The position numbers and the translations under genes were made by a program. DNA of 50,146 nucleotides from Alistipes sp. (lineage in GTDB: Bacteria > Bacteroidota > Bacteroidia > Bacteroidales > Rikenellaceae): positions 1 through 50,146 of the forward strand of contig JAFVRN010000021.1 of assembly GCA_017504265.1 (NCBI GenBank), written 5' to 3'. This document shows, piece after piece, positions 34,397 through 42,762 of this stretch. Each line of letters opens with the position of its first letter. Positions within the stretch are counted from its first letter, which is position 1. Under the pieces are notes generated by a model. It was given only the letters and a program-made list of their open reading frames with translations, had not been told where the DNA came from and made no database searches.

Positions 34397-35903
34397 ACTC
34401 CTGCAAAGTTACTCTTTTTTTCCTTTCAAAGGCCCAGCACATAACGGTTATTACACCAAAAAGGATATATATAGCTCCTGCAGCACCCTCCGTTATGCTA
34501 TACTCCACAGCAGCCCAGCGGGGTGCGGCAGCGAGAAGGACTATCTCATTTTGCAGCGATGCCCACCACTCGGCAGCCATCGTAGGATAGATGCCAAGCA
34601 CGTTAGGCAGAGCCAATGCAATGATACCGCAACCCACTATCATATAGGAGCATAGCATCGCCACAGGTGTGACTACGATGCCAATAAGCGGCACGTTGCC
34701 AAAGGTGGACGACACCAACGGCATACTCCACAGTGTAGCCACGACACCCACTATAAGGGTGGTTTGCAACCAGCCGACACTCCAATGTATATGCGGCAAT
34801 CGGCGCATAAGTGGCACAGCCCATAACACAATGCCTAAAACGGTCATCACCGAGAGCCGAAAGCTTATATCGTAGAGATAATCGGGACGATATATCAGCA
34901 TGACAAATATCGTAAAGCAGAGCGTATTCAACGAGTCGTAGCGCATGGATAGTGCCAACGATAGTTGTAACACGCTGAGCATAAGCGCAGCACGCACCAC
35001 CGATGGCGACATACCGCACACCATAGCAAAGAGCCATACAAGAACGATAATCGCCACGTTACGCACTATATGTCCATAGGGTAGAAGCAGCAGTGGCATC
35101 AATATAGCCCCTATGACCATCATAACTATACCGAGATGCAGGCCCGATACGGCCATAAGGTGCGCCAGACCGCTCTTTGAGTATGCCTCGCGCAGCTGTG
35201 GTGTGAGCATTCGTCGCGAGCCCACGACCATAGCCTCAACGGTTGCGTGCGAGAGGCTGTCGCCTATATTGTCGTTAAGTTTTGACAACGCACGGTGGTG
35301 TAACGACGTGTGGTCGCTATGCTCCAAAGCGATGATATTGTAGTCTGCAATGCCGAGGCCGCCGACATAACCTCGCCTGTGCATCAACTCGTCATAATCC
35401 GCATAACGCGATATATGCTCTCGCAGCTCGCCTCGCACAACCACCCTACTACCATAATCGACACTGTCGCTACGCAACCAAAGGTGTACCCTGCTATCGG
35501 CTCTATGCCAGCCATCATCTTGCGACCATGCCTCGATACGGCCCGTTGCCGTACGATAGCCGTCACGCTGCTGCGGCTCGCCATCGACCAATACAACCAT
35601 ATCGCACCTCTTATCATAGGGTATAGGCGATAGAGGGTGTCGCAACTCGGCCATGACATATCCGAAGAGCAACATCGCACTTGCAGCATAGAACCATACT
35701 ACGCCACGATGCAATACCATACGGGCGATGATGAGTATCAAGAGAAGCGATGTAACCACCAACCATAGGGGTAAGACCACCCTATCGGCAATGGCTATTC
35801 CAACGACAAATGGTATAAGCACAATAAGCATAGGCACCGACCGTAGCCGATGCCCAAGTGCTGCAAGAGTGGGTCTATTATGCCAATGGTCGTATGCGAA
35901 CAT
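34380..35903 (-). CDS. comEC: ComEC/Rec2 family membrane protein (no C-terminal nuclease domain)
   Basis: Starting at 35903 the protein has 507 residues. It has several N-terminal helices and a soluble OB-fold-like DUF4131 domain (about 80-200, with VVLVDGEPQQRDGYRTATGR). The membrane Competence domain follows: GLAHLMAVSGLHLGIV is the signature H-L-x-x-(S/V)-G-x-H, then MSPSVVRAALM. In transformable bacteria ComEC carries single-stranded DNA across the inner membrane. The metallo-beta-lactamase domain found at the end of longer ComEC proteins is absent; the protein ends in a short basic tail. An open frame extends to 35942 but overlaps the upstream gene by 65 bp; 35903 or 35831 are better starts. 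Its role in DNA uptake here is not shown. Confidence 0.88.
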   Translation of the reverse strand: MFAYDHWHNRPTLAALGHRLRSVPMLIVLIPFVVGIAIADRVVLPLWLVVTSLLLILIIARMVLHRGVVWFYAASAMLLFGYVMAELRHPLSPIPYDKRCDMVVLVDGEPQQRDGYRTATGRIEAWSQDDGWHRADSRVHLWLRSDSVDYGSRVVVRGELREHISRYADYDELMHRRGYVGGLGIADYNIIALEHSDHTSLHHRALSKLNDNIGDSLSHATVEAMVVGSRRMLTPQLREAYSKSGLAHLMAVSGLHLGIVMMVIGAILMPLLLLPYGHIVRNVAIIVLVWLFAMVCGMSPSVVRAALMLSVLQLSLALSMRYDSLNTLCFTIFVMLIYRPDYLYDISFRLSVMTVLGIVLWAVPLMRRLPHIHWSVGWLQTTLIVGVVATLWSMPLVSSTFGNVPLIGIVVTPVAMLCSYMIVGCGIIALALPNVLGIYPTMAAEWWASLQNEIVLLAAAPRWAAVEYSITEGAAGAIYILFGVITVMCWAFERKKRVTLQEYDDYR

Positions 35904-36603
35904 CGCACACACCTTTAAGTCTTTCGGCCAAAGCCTCGACATCGGTAGGCTCGTCTACCTGCCCGTAGTGATAGGGGTAGTATATCTTGGGGCGGATGGC
36001 CTCGACAGCCTCGACAGCCTCATCCGGAGTCATCGTATATGGCTGATTAACACACATAAAGGCTATATCTATATCCTTCAAGGCACGTAGCTCGTCGGTA
36101 GGCTCGGTATCACCCGATATATATATGCGCACATTGCCTCCAAGTGTCACCACATAGCCGCAATCCTCACGCTCCTTGGGGTGGAACTGCAACTGGTGCT
36201 CCGAGGTGTTATAGGCAGCAACGGCCTCTACACGAATATCGTCGAAAGGCTCGGCGACAGCCCCCGGAAGCATCGTATAACAGTCGCCGGCAAAACCCTC
36301 GGCAGAGCTCTTATCGCAAAGCACACGTGTTTCGGCGGTTTGCAACACCTCGATTGCCGCACGGTCGAAATGGTCATAATGTGAGTGTGTCACAAGTATC
36401 ATATCGGCTTTGGGCAGATGCTCATACTCGGCGTGGCCCGTGACAGGGTCTACATAGATGTTGCGTCCCTTATACTCAATGGCGAGTGAGGCATGGGCAA
36501 AGAATGTCAGGCGCAGCGACTCTCCGTTTATCGTAAGGTCGTCGCTCTCGTATACAGGAGTTGAAGGTTTCCTATTCCCGAAGATTTTCGAAAAAAGTGA
36601 CAT
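35878..36603 (-). CDS. MBL-fold metallo-hydrolase, UlaG-like
   Basis: This 241-residue cytoplasmic protein has the beta-lactamase superfamily fold of the UlaG/YtnP type. The motif VTHSHYDHFD is at about residues 73-82. Further ligands are in AYNTSEHQ, ISGDTEPTDE and PYHYGQ, and an N-terminal FFAHASLAIEY carries the family H-A/S-x-x-x-I pattern. Such proteins hydrolyse lactones or phosphodiesters, but the substrate is unknown. It lies between an alpha/beta hydrolase gene (15-bp gap) and comEC, whose start overlaps its end. It is not similar enough to the ComEC nuclease domain to call it a split-off part. Confidence 0.87.
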   Translation of the reverse strand: MSLFSKIFGNRKPSTPVYESDDLTINGESLRLTFFAHASLAIEYKGRNIYVDPVTGHAEYEHLPKADMILVTHSHYDHFDRAAIEVLQTAETRVLCDKSSAEGFAGDCYTMLPGAVAEPFDDIRVEAVAAYNTSEHQLQFHPKEREDCGYVVTLGGNVRIYISGDTEPTDELRALKDIDIAFMCVNQPYTMTPDEAVEAVEAIRPKIYYPYHYGQVDEPTDVEALAERLKGVCDVRIRPLA

Positions 36604-36618
36604 AGGCGTTATTGTTTA

Positions 36619-37569
36619 TTAGTTAATAAATTCGGCTATACTCTCTACAAGTCCCTCGGTCAAAGGCTGTTGAGAATTGATATAGACACTCGTAAGCTGC
36701 TCCACACGGTCTGCCGACGAAGCATCCTTCAATACGTGGCTCATATTCTCGAAGGTGATGTGCTTAGCCGCAGGTTGCGCACGGTGCAGAGCCTCGCCAT
36801 TATCCACCGATATCTGCACATCACGGCCACCCGTGACAATAAGTATCGGCATCTGCAATGCAGCAATCATAGCACACGGGTCATCCTGCATACAACTTAT
36901 CAGATAGGGCTGCACCGAGGGGTGGAAGAGCGATATTAACTCCTTGGGGATGCGCTCTTCGGGGATAGTATTACCACGTTTCAGGCTCTGCAGGATAGAT
37001 GTTGCCGAACTCATAAGTCCCAAATGGGAGGGGACTAACTGCGCCGAGAGCTGTCGCATAAGAATTGTGTCGATGCTATATCCCGCCGCACATAACAGCA
37101 CCAGCGCATCTGCCTTGCCTCGCTCGGCAAGATGCAAGGCGATATCGCCACCTTCGCTATGGCCTACGATGACAATACGGCCATAACCCTCGCCACGCAG
37201 ATACTCCACACACAACTCGGCATCGTCCACATAATCATCAAAGACAAGAGCACGCTCCATCTGCTCACGAATGGTGCTGAGTCCCACACCACGCTTATCG
37301 TAACGCATTACGGCATAGCCTTGCTCGGTGAGTTGTTCGGCGAGCATGGCATAGGCATATGTCTTCAGCGACAACGACGAGTTACCGTTGCGATCCGTCG
37401 GTCCCGACCCTGCAACAATGAGCATTGCCGTATCTGTGGCCTTGTCGGGAAGCGATAGCGAGGCTGATATATCGCCCCACGATGCCGACACTACCACCTC
37501 GCGCTCCGCAGCCGTAACCCGCATTGCACCGAGAAGCAACACGGCTACCAAACATAACACTGATCTCAT
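36619..37569 (-). CDS. Secreted alpha/beta hydrolase
   Basis: This 316-residue protein has a signal peptide (LCLVAVLLLGAMRVTAA, ending near residue 21), so it is probably periplasmic. The alpha/beta hydrolase fold shows an oxyanion-side motif VAGSGPTDRNGNSS, the conserved YDKRGVGLS, the nucleophile elbow VGHSEGG (Ser near residue 138), an Asp candidate in GGRDVQISVDN, and the catalytic His candidate in FENMSHVLKD. Proteins of this build are often annotated as esterases or acyl hydrolases. The substrate is unknown. It starts 3 bp after the xerD stop and is clearly in the same operon. Confidence 0.88.
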   Translation of the reverse strand: MRSVLCLVAVLLLGAMRVTAAEREVVVSASWGDISASLSLPDKATDTAMLIVAGSGPTDRNGNSSLSLKTYAYAMLAEQLTEQGYAVMRYDKRGVGLSTIREQMERALVFDDYVDDAELCVEYLRGEGYGRIVIVGHSEGGDIALHLAERGKADALVLLCAAGYSIDTILMRQLSAQLVPSHLGLMSSATSILQSLKRGNTIPEERIPKELISLFHPSVQPYLISCMQDDPCAMIAALQMPILIVTGGRDVQISVDNGEALHRAQPAAKHITFENMSHVLKDASSADRVEQLTSVYINSQQPLTEGLVESIAEFIN

Positions 37570-37572
37570 AAT

Positions 37573-38478
37573 TTATTGTTCTAAGTTAATAAATGCATCC
37601 TCCACAACACGTCTAAGGTGCGCTCTGTCGAGGTGTGTGTATACCTCCGTGGTGGATATACTCTCGTGTCCCAAAAGCACCTGTACCTGACGTATATTAG
37701 CCCCTCCTTCGAGCAGATGTGTGGCATAGGAGTGGCGCAACGTATGCGGACTTATGCTCTTGTCGATACCCGCCTCGCGTGCCGCACGCTTGATTATGTT
37801 AAAGACCATAACACGTGTCAAAGGCTCGCCCCTATTGTTCAGAAAGAGGATAGGCTCGGAGCTATATTTCGGACGACGGAACTCCATATATAGCTGTATC
37901 TTGTCGCGTGCTGCCGAGCTTACCGGAACGATACGTTGCTTGTCGCCCTTGCCTATGATGCGGATTACACCCTCGCCGAAGAAGAGGTTGTCTATTCGCA
38001 GCGATGTAAGCTCGCTCACACGCAGTCCGCACGAATAGAGTACCTCGATAATGGCACTATCACGACACCCCTTCGCGACACGTATATCGAGCGTCGCAAG
38101 CATCCTGTCTACCTCGTCTATGGTAAGCAGATCGGGCAGCGCACGCCCCAATTTGGGAGAGGCGACAAAGTCGGTAGGCATCTGCTGTATCTTATCCTGA
38201 AAGAGCAGATAGCCATACAGGCTCTTTATGCCGCTTAGGCGACGTGCCTGCGATGCTGAGCTGCGCCCCTGCTCGTATTGCCACGCCATATATCGCTCAA
38301 TCATATATTGCTCGACACCCTCGGGAGCCACCTCAAAGCTGCGTAGTATGAAGTGTTCAAAATCCACGAAATCACGCATATATGCCGCAACGCTATTCTC
38401 TGCCAAATGCTTCTCGTTGCGTATATAACGACGGTACTCACCTCGAATTTTCTCCCATTTTTTAGCAATGTCTGCCAT
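37573..38478 (-). CDS. xerD: Tyrosine recombinase XerD-like
   Basis: From ATG 38478 the protein has 301 residues. The N-terminal SAM-like core-binding domain (about 10-95) is followed by the catalytic domain. Active-site residues are visible: Arg in SCGLRVSELTSL, Lys in GKGDKQR, H-x-x-R in SPHTLRHSYATHLLEGGA, His in LLGHESISTT and Tyr in EVYTHLD. Length and sequence match the chromosome-dimer XerC/XerD group, not a phage integrase. In many Bacteroidota two Xer proteins act at dif; which one this is cannot be proven by eye. The longer frame from 38508 crosses the promoter dyad, so 38478 is preferred. Confidence 0.9.
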   Translation of the reverse strand: MADIAKKWEKIRGEYRRYIRNEKHLAENSVAAYMRDFVDFEHFILRSFEVAPEGVEQYMIERYMAWQYEQGRSSASQARRLSGIKSLYGYLLFQDKIQQMPTDFVASPKLGRALPDLLTIDEVDRMLATLDIRVAKGCRDSAIIEVLYSCGLRVSELTSLRIDNLFFGEGVIRIIGKGDKQRIVPVSSAARDKIQLYMEFRRPKYSSEPILFLNNRGEPLTRVMVFNIIKRAAREAGIDKSISPHTLRHSYATHLLEGGANIRQVQVLLGHESISTTEVYTHLDRAHLRRVVEDAFINLEQ

Positions 38479-38485
38479 ATTCTTC

Positions 38486-38506
38486 GTATCTTTGTGGTAA
38501 AGATAC
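38486..38506. promoter_or_regulatory. Symmetric divergent promoter between xerD and prmA
   Basis: GTATCTTT (38486-38493) and AAAGATAC (38499-38506) form a perfect dyad with a 5-base centre. On the plus strand it contains TATCTTTG (38487-38494), a consensus -7 box facing prmA, with the ATG at 38551. On the minus strand it gives TATCTTTA (38505-38498), one mismatch from consensus, facing xerD at 38478. Either the two promoters share one site or a dimeric regulator could bind it. Confidence 0.6.
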
Positions 38507-38550
38507 AAAAATTTTACATAATATCAACCTCAACCGAGATTTTTATCCCT

Positions 38551-39396
38551 ATGAAGGAGTATATTGAGCTGGAGATTATATGTACAACCGAGGAGGCGGC
38601 CGAGATTGCGACGGCATTTCTTGCAGACTATCCGTTCGATAGTTTCGACACACAACCCCACGAGGGGCGATGGCTGCTACGCGGATACATCCTTGCCGAG
38701 AGCTGGGCCGAGTGTCGTGACGAAGCATTGAGCATCGCAGCCACATATGGCGACGATGTGCGTGAGCGCAGCATCGAGGATGAAAATTGGAATGTAGGTT
38801 GGGAGAGCGATAATTTCCGCTGCGTGGAGATTGACGATATTATGGTCATACGCCCGTCAAACACTCCTGCACCCACAAATCCATCGGCGATAGATATTGT
38901 CGTAGCACCACAGATGTCGTTTGGCTCGGGACACCACAATACCACGCGTATGATGTGCCGCCTGATACACCGCTACCCCTGTCGAGGAGCGATGCTCGAT
39001 GTGGGATGTGGCACGGGAGTACTCTCGATAGCCGCCTTGAAGTGTGGCGCACGCAGTGCCGATGCCGTAGATATCGACCCGTGGTCGATAGAGAGTACGC
39101 GCAATGCCGCCGAGCTGAACCACCTGACAGCATCGCTAAGACCAATACTCGGCACGGTGGAGAAGATCGAAGGGCGCAACTACGATATGGTGGCAGCAAA
39201 CATTATGCGCAACATCATCGTTGCGGATATGTCACGCTACTACGCTGCACTCAACACAGGTGGCAGATTGCTGCTGAGTGGCTTTTTGGAGGAGGACTAC
39301 GATGCGGTAAAGGAGGCTGCCGAGGGGTGTGGTCTTAGTTTTATGGATATGTTATACGAGGATGGTTGGGTGGCCGCCATCTTCGAAAAGAGATAA
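38551..39396 (+). CDS. prmA: Ribosomal protein L11 methyltransferase
   Basis: From ATG 38551 the protein has 281 residues. An N-terminal substrate-recognition domain (to about 95, including the conserved ENWNVGWE) precedes the SAM domain with MLDVGCGTGVLSIAALKCGA (about 146-165), the acidic AVDIDPWS, and MVAANIMRNI, the N-I motif of PrmA. The enzyme trimethylates L11 on lysines and its N-terminus. The upstream open frame to 38353 runs through xerD and the promoter and is not used. It is followed by a WbqC-like gene after 13 bp, so the two are probably co-transcribed. Confidence 0.95.
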   Translation: MKEYIELEIICTTEEAAEIATAFLADYPFDSFDTQPHEGRWLLRGYILAESWAECRDEALSIAATYGDDVRERSIEDENWNVGWESDNFRCVEIDDIMVIRPSNTPAPTNPSAIDIVVAPQMSFGSGHHNTTRMMCRLIHRYPCRGAMLDVGCGTGVLSIAALKCGARSADAVDIDPWSIESTRNAAELNHLTASLRPILGTVEKIEGRNYDMVAANIMRNIIVADMSRYYAALNTGGRLLLSGFLEEDYDAVKEAAEGCGLSFMDMLYEDGWVAAIFEKR

Positions 39397-39409
39397 TGTG
39401 ACGAACTGT

Positions 39410-40012
39410 ATGATTATCCTACCACTACAATATTTTGGCTCTACGGAGTATTGGACAGCACTCGTGCAGGGTGGCGACGATGTTGTCATAGACCTTGGCG
39501 AGAACTACGTTAAACGCTCGGAGCGTAACCGTACCCGTATAATGACATCGGAAGGCGTTATGCAGCTATCCGTACAACTTGCACACGCCAACCGCCCACG
39601 TCAGCCCATGCGCTCAATGCTGGTAGACTACTCCAAGCGATGGCAGCATCAGCACCATATGGCTATCGAGTCGGCATACCGTTCATCGCCATATTACGAC
39701 TACTATGCACCGCACATCGATGGACTATATCAAAGGGAGTGGGAGAGGCTTGTAGATCTCGACCGAGCCACGCTCGACATCGTCTGCCGAGCATTGAAGA
39801 TAGAGCGTCCACGCATCTCGGAGAGCTACATTACAGCCTCGGAGGGCGACATCGACCTGCGTGATAAAAATCGAGTGAGCAGCTTCGAAACAGAGCCCTA
39901 CTTTCAGGTATTCTGCGACAGAATGGCTTTCGAGCCCAATCTCTCTATCCTCGATATGCTGATGTGCGAAGGTCCTGCTGCCATAGAGATTCTGCGTCGC
40001 TCAAAGCTATAA
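39410..40012 (+). CDS. WbqC-like family protein
   Basis: From ATG 39410 the product has 200 residues. The opening MIILPLQYFGSTEYWTALVQ fits the WbqC-like family (I-x-x-P-x-Y-x-x-x-x-x-Y/W-x-x-L), as do NYVKRSERNRTRIMTSEG, YSKRWQHQHHMAIESAY and FYFFQVF-type ends (EPYFQVFCDRM). WbqC-like proteins occur in some O-antigen clusters, but in Bacteroidota they are also found alone, often near signal peptidase genes. The function is not established. The last 6 bases overlap the end of the convergent GH2 gene. Confidence 0.85.
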   Translation: MIILPLQYFGSTEYWTALVQGGDDVVIDLGENYVKRSERNRTRIMTSEGVMQLSVQLAHANRPRQPMRSMLVDYSKRWQHQHHMAIESAYRSSPYYDYYAPHIDGLYQREWERLVDLDRATLDIVCRALKIERPRISESYITASEGDIDLRDKNRVSSFETEPYFQVFCDRMAFEPNLSILDMLMCEGPAAIEILRRSKL

Positions 40013-42016
40013 TGCTCCGCAGCGAATTACGATGCTGTCACTGAGCATATTGCGACTATCGGTAGCACGCAACACACATCTACCGCGCAACACCACCGAA
40101 TCGGCGCGCCACTGCACATCGTTCACACGACGCAGGGGCAGCGTATCGCCATCGAGCATAAGTGTCGGGCAACCCTCGGAGCTGTATATGTCGATATGTT
40201 GCAGCGTATCACGACGCTCACGCCAACGTCTGTCGGTTATGTGCAGCGTAGGAGCATCCTCATTCCACATGGCACGATAGAGATAGTAGGCATCCTTACG
40301 CTTGTTATGGTCGTAGTCTATGAGGCCCGAATGGTTTATACCCTGTCTGCGACGTGACGAGGCATAGTCGTAGAGGGTCTCTACCCACACACCCCAGAAG
40401 ATATTGCTACGGTCGAGAACCTCGGCATATCTCTCGTGCATATATGTCTGACGACGCTCGGGCAGATGGCCCGTACCTCGCTCCGCTCGTTTAATAACCT
40501 CGGTGTTATGGCCTATGATACCCTCCTCGCCATAACAAACGCCATAGCGCAGAGCACCCCACGCCTTATTGCCTGCAAGCTGACTACACCACACCTCTAT
40601 ATCCTCGGCACGACCCTTAATCCAGCCCACATTTTGGCGCAACACTATGAGGTCTGTGACAAAATTGATTGCGCCGTCGCTATTGCTGCATCCCACCGTA
40701 AGGCGCGAGTCATCCAGCTTGTGCGCCAACGTATTCAGCTCCTCGATATATGGCACGACATCCTCACCTCGCTGCCATACAAGGTTGAACAGACCCCACA
40801 TAACTACCGAGGGGTGGTTGTAGTTCTGTGCGACTATCTCACGCAGCTGCTCAAAGCCGTTATCGCGGAACGAGGGTGTAGGATAGTAGCATATATCGGT
40901 TAGCGAGAGTGGCGAACGGGCAAAGGGCATATCCACCCACACCAAGACTCCCTCGCTATCGCACATTTCGTAGAGGTCGGCAGCGTGCGGGCCATTCAGC
41001 GAGCGCACGGCATTAGCTCCCATATCTATTGCCGTGGCCAACATCTGCTCCAGGTGGCTGCGACATATCGCCGTGGCACAATCACGGCTGTCGTGAGCCA
41101 GGCCCACACCACGCAGATCCACCTCACGGCCATTGATGGCGAGTCGATTATCGTCGGTAATGGCTATATCTCTGAATCCGGTCTTTACCACCACCTTATC
41201 CTCGTAGCCTTCGCCCTGTAACGTCAGCTCAAAGCTATACATACGTGGATTTTCCGGCTCCCATAGCTCAGGGCCTACAATCTCAAAATCGAGTTCGTTG
41301 CCACCCTTTACGTTAGGCTTGGCAATACGTACCGCACGGTCACACACCTCATAACCATCGGGGCCTACGATGCGCATCCTGACCGTAGGATGTGTCATAT
41401 CGGGTGTCGAGAGGTATAGGCGTACCACACCCGAGGCAAGTTCGCTGCTTACGCTACGCTGCTCGACAAAAACGCCCTCGGTGGCGTAGTGCATAGGCGA
41501 TATTATATTGCGCTCGGTCACAATAAGCTCCACATCGCGGTAGATGCCACCCGCAATATCGGCATCCGACGAGGTGGGAAGCACATCGCTACGACGCACA
41601 TTTGACACCTCTACACGCAGGAGGTTATCCTCACCAAAGATAACCTTATCGGTAATCTCGAAGATAAAGGCCGTATATCCGCCACGATGCTCGCCGACAA
41701 ACATGCCGTTGAGATAGACATCTGCAACACTCTGCACACCACCGAAACGGAGGAAAAGACGCTTGCCACGCATCGCCTCCGACACCTCTACATAGCGAGT
41801 ATAACTCGCCGTGCTACGCAAATAACCCTTACCATCGGGATTGACATTCCACGTATGGGGCAGATTGACATACTCGGCAGCATCGCTATCCACGGCATCC
41901 TCGAAAAAGAGTCGCCAGCCATCGTTTATATTTATGGTCGTTCGGCTCTGTGCCATAGCCGATGCGGTCAATACAAGCACTATAAGGAGTGCTGCTATCT
42001 TTCTAAATCCTCTCAT
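40007..42016 (-). CDS. GH2 family protein, probable catalytically inactive member
   Basis: From ATG 42016 the protein has 669 residues with a signal peptide (ALLIVLVLTASAMAQ). It has the GH2 order: a jelly-roll sugar-binding domain (about 25-195, with INDGWRLFFEDA, YLNGMFVGEHRGGYTAF), an immunoglobulin-like domain (about 200-300), then a TIM barrel (GVGLAHDSRDCA, NYNHPSVVMWGLFN) and a short C-terminal beta region. In active relatives the barrel has L-F/G-N-E and S-E-Y-G-A. Here these read FNLVWQ (Leu412 for the acid/base Glu) and VCYGEEG (Cys494 at the likely nucleophile). Both key residues appear lost while the fold and gene are intact, suggesting a pseudoenzyme or sugar-binding role. It has its own -7 box and is convergent with the WbqC-like gene. 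Confidence 0.85.
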   Translation of the reverse strand: MRGFRKIAALLIVLVLTASAMAQSRTTININDGWRLFFEDAVDSDAAEYVNLPHTWNVNPDGKGYLRSTASYTRYVEVSEAMRGKRLFLRFGGVQSVADVYLNGMFVGEHRGGYTAFIFEITDKVIFGEDNLLRVEVSNVRRSDVLPTSSDADIAGGIYRDVELIVTERNIISPMHYATEGVFVEQRSVSSELASGVVRLYLSTPDMTHPTVRMRIVGPDGYEVCDRAVRIAKPNVKGGNELDFEIVGPELWEPENPRMYSFELTLQGEGYEDKVVVKTGFRDIAITDDNRLAINGREVDLRGVGLAHDSRDCATAICRSHLEQMLATAIDMGANAVRSLNGPHAADLYEMCDSEGVLVWVDMPFARSPLSLTDICYYPTPSFRDNGFEQLREIVAQNYNHPSVVMWGLFNLVWQRGEDVVPYIEELNTLAHKLDDSRLTVGCSNSDGAINFVTDLIVLRQNVGWIKGRAEDIEVWCSQLAGNKAWGALRYGVCYGEEGIIGHNTEVIKRAERGTGHLPERRQTYMHERYAEVLDRSNIFWGVWVETLYDYASSRRRQGINHSGLIDYDHNKRKDAYYLYRAMWNEDAPTLHITDRRWRERRDTLQHIDIYSSEGCPTLMLDGDTLPLRRVNDVQWRADSVVLRGRCVLRATDSRNMLSDSIVIRCGAL

Positions 42017-42035
42017 AATATCTAATTTGCAATGG

Positions 42036-42043
42036 CAAAGATA
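42036..42043 (-). promoter_or_regulatory. -7 box for the GH2-family gene
   Basis: The minus strand reads TATCTTTG at 42043-42036, an exact TAnnTTTG, 19 bp before the ATG at 42016. This supports 42016 over an upstream in-frame start at 42076, which would lie before the promoter. Confidence 0.6.
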
Positions 42044-42063
42044 CGAAAAACAAAAAAAATTAC

Positions 42064-42071
42064 TATCTTCG
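42064..42071 (+). promoter_or_regulatory. Weak -7 box for the cvpA operon
   Basis: TATCTTCG at 42064-42071 differs from TAnnTTTG by one base and lies 16 bp before the ATG at 42088. It would give a very short leader. The call is tentative. Confidence 0.35.
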
Positions 42072-42087
42072 TGCAAAATATATTTAT

Positions 42088-42762
42088 ATGATAATCGACA
42101 TTCTTGTTATTATATGTGCCATATGGGCACTTGTCATCGGCCTGCGCCGCGGCTTTCTGGTGCAGCTATGCCACTTCATCGGCCTATATCTCGCGGTGCT
42201 TCTCGCCCCGAAGTATGCCTTGGAGGTAGGTATGATTATCTTCGATGAGCCGAGTAAGGCCTACATCACGGGATTTGCCCTTATAGTCATATGTGCCATA
42301 CTTCTTGTGTGGATTATAGCACCGCTGCTGCGATACGTAGCAATCTGGAAACCGATACGCCCTCTTGATGCTCTGCTTGGCGGCGCACTCAACCTTGCCA
42401 CGATGATTATCGTCAGCTCGGCACTATTCTCGGTATTCGACCGTATGAACCTCGGTGAAGAGATACGTCAGGACAAGCTCCTCGAGCTGATGAAGGAGTA
42501 CGAAGGTCGAGAGGAGGAGTTGAAGGATAGAATCGCAAACCTCGACAACAAGGCGACAAGAGATAGCATGCGCGAATACCTCAACCATAGATATATCGAC
42601 TATGACACGCTCTGCGAGTCGCGATGCTTCTACCCTATGTCCGAGTTGGGGGCACGCCTCGTACCCACTATACAAAATCTCGATAAGGAGATTAAGAGCT
42701 ACTGCGAGGATATGCTCAACGAAGTCATTGAAAATAAACCGAATAACGACTACGACATATGA
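42088..42762 (+). CDS. cvpA: CvpA family membrane protein
   Basis: This 224-residue inner-membrane protein has four predicted helices in its first 120 residues. The CvpA pattern is visible: IIDILVIICAIWALVIGLRRG, then GGALNLATMIIVSSALF. A charged, helical cytoplasmic tail follows (about 125-224). CvpA proteins are named for colicin V production; their role in most bacteria is envelope-related and not well defined. Its stop overlaps the rsgA start by 4 bp (ATGA), so the two are translationally coupled. Confidence 0.88.
   Translation: MIIDILVIICAIWALVIGLRRGFLVQLCHFIGLYLAVLLAPKYALEVGMIIFDEPSKAYITGFALIVICAILLVWIIAPLLRYVAIWKPIRPLDALLGGALNLATMIIVSSALFSVFDRMNLGEEIRQDKLLELMKEYEGREEELKDRIANLDNKATRDSMREYLNHRYIDYDTLCESRCFYPMSELGARLVPTIQNLDKEIKSYCEDMLNEVIENKPNNDYDI

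Noticed and set aside
37573-38478. Integrase marking a mobile element
   Set aside because: Length, motifs and housekeeping operon context match the XerC/XerD group; there are no attachment sites, mobility genes or composition change nearby.
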